From positions 124,001 to 188,000 of the forward strand of contig JAJQJQ010000027.1 of NCBI GenBank assembly GCA_028622995.1: a stretch of DNA of 64,000 nt, in the 5' to 3' direction. Position 1 is the stretch's first letter. Each line of letters opens with the position of its first letter. Below are positions 61,101-64,000 of the stretch, piece by piece. Below the pieces are notes generated by a model. That model ran no database searches and was not told the origin of the DNA. It saw only the letters and a program-made list of their open reading frames with translations. Origin of the DNA: Panagrolaimus kolymaensis (taxonomy: Eukaryota > Nematoda > Chromadorea > Rhabditida > Panagrolaimidae). Position numbers and translations under genes: made by a program.

Positions 61101-64000
61101 AAATTCCATCCAGTAAAGTTGGAATATTAGAAAATATTTTAAGTCAAATTTTCATGTGTCGATCACAAAATGAATTCATGATTGGAGTTTTAAGGGGTTT
61201 AACTCCATATTGTAGCGAGGAACAAAGAACAAATTTAGTTGAACAAATTATTTTTCCTGGAATTTCAATGCCAGATAAAAAAAATCCATTAAATATTTAT
61301 TGTGATCGTCGAACGGATTCATTAATAAGTTTTACTGATGATTTTGGAATTAGCATAAAATTGGATGAAATGCAACATAATAATCGTCGACCTTTTATTT
61401 TAACAGCGAGAGCTCAAAATGCTAAAGAAACCGTAAGTTTAAAAAATTTCAAAGAAAAGTTAGTTAATTTAAATTTTGGGGTTTTTAGATATCAAATTGG
61501 TTACAACCTGAAAATCGACAACCTTTTATTGTGATTGGCCCAGATGGATGTGGAAAAGAACAATTATTAAAAAGTTGCTTTGAATCAGATCATAATTCAT
61601 TGGTAGTGACTATGCATTGCAGTGCTCAAACAAGGTATGTATAGTAATAAAATACTTAGTTTTAATTTTTTATGAAACTCTTACACGCATTTTTTTTATT
61701 TTACAATAAATATGTTTTTTCAGTGCCGAACATATTGAACAAATTCTTACTCAAAATTGTGTACAAGTTAGTAGCGCTTCTGGTCGAGTTCTCAAACCCA
61801 AAGACAAAGATAATTTAATATTATTTTTAAAATCACCAAATTTATCTAAACCTGATAAATATGGAACTAGCATGTTAATTGCATTCCTCCAACAATTACT
61901 TTCCAATCAAGGATATTATGATAAAAATTTGGATTGGATTGGTTTGGAATCCATTCAAGTTATTATTAGCGTTTCAAGTGCAGCGGGAGCTGAAAGATTT
62001 ACTCTTCCATCGAGATTTTTATCTTTACTTAAATCCATCGTAGTTGAAACTCCATCCGAGGATGAATTAGCTTCAATTTATTCGTGTTATTTAACACCCA
62101 TTTTGGAAGAAACAATTGGAAGTCAAGCAAGAATTGAAGGTCTCGCGGCTTCCATGGTTCGAGTATTTGAACAAATAAAACAAATTTTTCGAGCTAGCGA
62201 TCAAGTTCATTATGCTTTTTCACCATTGGATTTAACGACATGGGTGGTTTCACTTATGAGATATTCATTTTCAAGTAAGTTTTTTAATTAAAATATTTTT
62301 TGTGGTCTAAAATTGCGCTAAAAAAATAATCATTCTTTAAATTTCTTTTTACTATAGTAAATTTTTAAAATATTCAAAAATCTAAAAATAATCTAAAACC
62401 TACGTCAAAAAAAGTCAAGCAATCGGTTTTTTCTTTGAACTGACAGAGAAAAAAAAATTTGTTTCAGAAAACAATGCCAATGATGAATTAAATAATGCTG
62501 TGGTTTATGAAGCATGTCGAATATTTAAAGATAAATTAATAAATTCTGATCATAAAATGAGATTTGATCAAATTTTATCTGAAGTTTTTAGTTTTAAAAC
62601 TGGAGGTAATTTTTTTTCGAGCCAAATTCAAAAAGAAAAAAATATGCATATTTTTTAGATCGAATTTATGCAACAAATTTGGGACCTTTTAATCCAACAA
62701 ATTCCGTTGGAAAACCTTTGTCGCCCATAAATAAAGGAGATTATATTCAACAATTAGAAAAATCCATTAATCGATTTGGTTTGTTTTTCGACCACAAAAA
62801 ATTTTTTATTTGAAAAATAATATTTTTCTAGAATTTGAAGTCTCTAATTTTGGCCAGCCGCTTCATAATGAACTTGTTGAATTATGTTTAATTTTGGATC
62901 GACTCCTTACCAATCCTGGAGGCTCTGTGCTTCTTGCAGGAAAAGGAGGAATGGGAAGAAGAGCAGCAGTTTCGCTTGTGGCACACATGCATCAAATAAG
63001 AATATTTTATCCAAAAGTTTCAAGTTCATATGGAATTAAAAACTTTTCGAATGATTTAAAACAGGTAATAAATTATTGATTATTTTCCCTAAATTTTTAT
63101 TTAAATGTGTTCTGCAATAAAAATTAAGAAAAAATGATATTTATTATCGCGGCGACTCCCTAAAATTTATTATTGTTTAAAAAATAATTAAAAAACAGTA
63201 TTTTTTAAATTTAAACTCTTTTATTTTTTTACTCAATTAATTTTTCTTCATAATTTTAGGTTATGCAATGGGCTGCAGTGGATGGCGAACAAGTAGTTTT
63301 TATCATTGAAGATTTTCAACTTCTTCAAGAAACATTTATTCAATATTTAAACTCTATTCTCTCTGCGGGTCATGTGCCTGGTTTATTTTTGCCACAAGAA
63401 TTTGATCAATTTTCTGCTTCATTACGAAATTCAGCTTTGCAAGATAATTTTGATGGAGGATTACAAGATTATTTTGCTTATAGTAAGTTTCAGTCAAAAA
63501 TTAATGTTTTTAAATCTTTGAAAAACTTTTTTTAGAAGTCAAACAAAATTTGCATTTGGCTTTGATAATGGATATAGGAAAACCTGATTTTTCAACCATT
63601 TTAAGTGCAAACCCATCCCTTTATAAACATTGTTCATTAGTTTGGAAAGACATATGGCAGAGAGATACTTTGGGTCAAATAACTGAAATGACTTTAACCA
63701 AACAAAATATTGAATCCAAAAGTGATTTGATTGAAGCGGTAATAAGTTTATATGATATTTCACCGGATGAAATGAAAACCTCATCAAAATTTAAAGCATT
63801 TATAAATAATTTCGTTGGAATTTATATTAAAAAACGTGAAACTGTTCGTTCTCGATTGAATCGATTAAAAGCAGGCGTTGATAAACTCACAGAAACTCGA
63901 GATGCGGTGGCAAAAATGCAGAAAAAAGCTGCAAAGAAATCAAAATTATTAGCTGAAAAGCAAGCAGACGCTGATAAAGCTTTAGCGGAAATTACTCAAT
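49146..64000 (+). CDS. che-3: Cytoplasmic dynein-2 heavy chain (DYNC2H1/CHE-3), 5' part
   Basis: Motor of retrograde intraflagellar transport in cilia. 25 exons lie in the window: 49146-49337, 49431-49604, 49665-49812, 50119-50945, 51389-51794, 52197-52761, 52926-53359, 53496-53845, 53971-54173, 54264-54861, 54928-55016, 55267-55415, 55463-55698, 55889-56519, 56580-56647, 56764-56907, 56962-57691, 60600-61432, 61489-61634, 61724-62274, 62468-62605, 62659-62778, 62832-63064, 63260-63482, and 63536 onward. They sum to 2,884 codons plus one base, with the frame kept throughout. The tail and linker precede AAA1 (P-loop [10 protein letters not shown] at about 1679), AAA2 (GPPGSGKST, about 1964), AAA3 (GPDGCGKEQ, about 2276) and AAA4 (AGKGGMGRR, about 2614). 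The stalk coiled coil begins at the window end. AAA3 and AAA4 have imperfect Walker A motifs, as I recall for DYNC2H1 generally. The class is set by [20 protein letters not shown] and [14 protein letters not shown]. Oddities are a GC-AG intron, an Asn/Gly-rich insert (53034-53080) and a 2.9-kb intron in AAA2. Confidence 0.95.
51002..51084 (-). tRNA. tRNA-Leu (anticodon UAA)
   Basis: On the minus strand an 83-base tRNA folds with a 7-bp acceptor stem GGTGGAG/CTCCACC. It has a D arm with the A-box-like GGCCGAGTGGTCTAAGGC, an anticodon loop CTTAAGT (anticodon TAA), a long variable arm and a T arm GCGGG-TTCGAAT-CCCGT. The long variable arm and UAA anticodon give leucine. The anticodon stem GTGGA/TCCCC has one T-C mismatch. 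A T-run (TTTTTT) a few bases past its 3' end can serve as Pol III terminator. It lies antisense within a che-3 intron (50946-51388). Confidence 0.9.
52762..52925 (+). other. Non-canonical GC-AG intron in che-3
   Basis: The exon ends ...ATTTTTAA and the intron starts GCAAGT. The next exon begins after TTTTTTTTCAG at 52926. This junction reads [17 protein letters not shown], the continuous dynein-2 sequence, while no GT donor nearby keeps the frame. GC-AG introns with a GCAAGT donor are a known minor class of U2 introns. Confidence 0.8.
57748..57778. repeat. GC-rich palindrome in che-3 intron
   Basis: GGCCAGCG is followed about 15 bases later by its complement CGCTGGCC, with an inner GCGCGTAGCGCG. 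It is followed by AAGTTGAGTCGG, a 12-base word that recurs in the arms of the inverted repeat at 59098-59829. The two may be parts of one repeat family. GC content is sharply higher than in the flanks. Confidence 0.6.
59098..59829. mobile_element. Foldback element with 154-bp inverted arms
   Basis: The arms 59098-59251 and 59676-59829 are reverse complements with a single mismatch (GCGGGACAATC versus GCGGGGCAATC). The spacer is 424 bases and has no coding potential. The outer ends begin AATCATTACTATTACAAGG. I see no target duplication, so the superfamily is unclear. The near-perfect arms imply a recent origin or gene conversion between them. Confidence 0.8.

Noticed and set aside
1..64000. 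CRISPR arrays, riboswitches, rRNA genes and spliced-leader RNA genes
   Set aside because: None was found; the window is eukaryotic nuclear DNA and no regular spacer array or SL1-like sequence was seen by eye.

Overview
The window reads as nuclear DNA of a nematode. It is very AT-rich, with long T- and A-runs. Genes are split into small exons by introns that usually end in TTTTCAG or TTTTTAG. The gene content is typical of nematodes: two HNF4-type nuclear hormone receptors, a cuticle collagen, a cytochrome P450 of the class II microsomal type, and a ciliary dynein-2 heavy chain close to C. elegans CHE-3. I could not fix the genus. All exon models below were built by hand from splice signals and reading phase; for every protein gene given a full model, the exon lengths sum to a whole number of codons.

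Layout. 1-435 holds degenerate repeats and a sequence that looks like a Helitron 3' terminus. 4796-11809 (+) is a first HNF4-like receptor with long introns. 13091-14414 (-) is a secreted chymotrypsin-fold serine protease with an unusual S1 site. About 15.4-15.8 kb holds a small, uncertain gene or relic. 19063-19267 is a hAT-type MITE with an 8-bp target duplication. 19590-22434 (+) is a second HNF4-like receptor. 23659-25872 (+) is a single-pass membrane protein of unknown function. 26.3-26.9 kb (-) is a decayed Helitron Rep/helicase relic. 27011-28097 (-) is PGAM5. 29061-30090 (+) is a cuticle collagen. 30384-30582 is a perfect 93-bp inverted repeat with a 13-nt loop. 30795-31617 (-) is a secreted Cys-rich protein. 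31.6-37.2 kb has no gene I can support. 37.2-39.9 kb (+) holds an acidic N-terminal exon and a divergent RhoGAP-like gene. 40901-42812 (+) is a P450. 43156-47748 (-) is a tandem array of four paralogous small genes of unknown function; the second is broken by a second hAT-type MITE. 49146 to the window end (+) is the first 2,884 codons of the dynein-2 heavy chain, in 25 exons, with a tRNA-Leu gene antisense inside one intron and a 2.9-kb repeat-filled intron inside AAA2.

How the parts connect. Most genes are unrelated neighbours. The clearest regulatory signal is a textbook X-box (RFX/DAF-19 site) 153 bp upstream of the dynein-2 start codon, which fits a gene expressed in ciliated neurons. 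The most unusual items are the two MITEs built on one plan (8-bp TSD, short TIR, interior made of both orientations of a short TIR-derived motif), the MITE-disrupted member of the orphan gene array, the perfect hairpin at 30.4 kb, and the GC-AG intron in the dynein gene.
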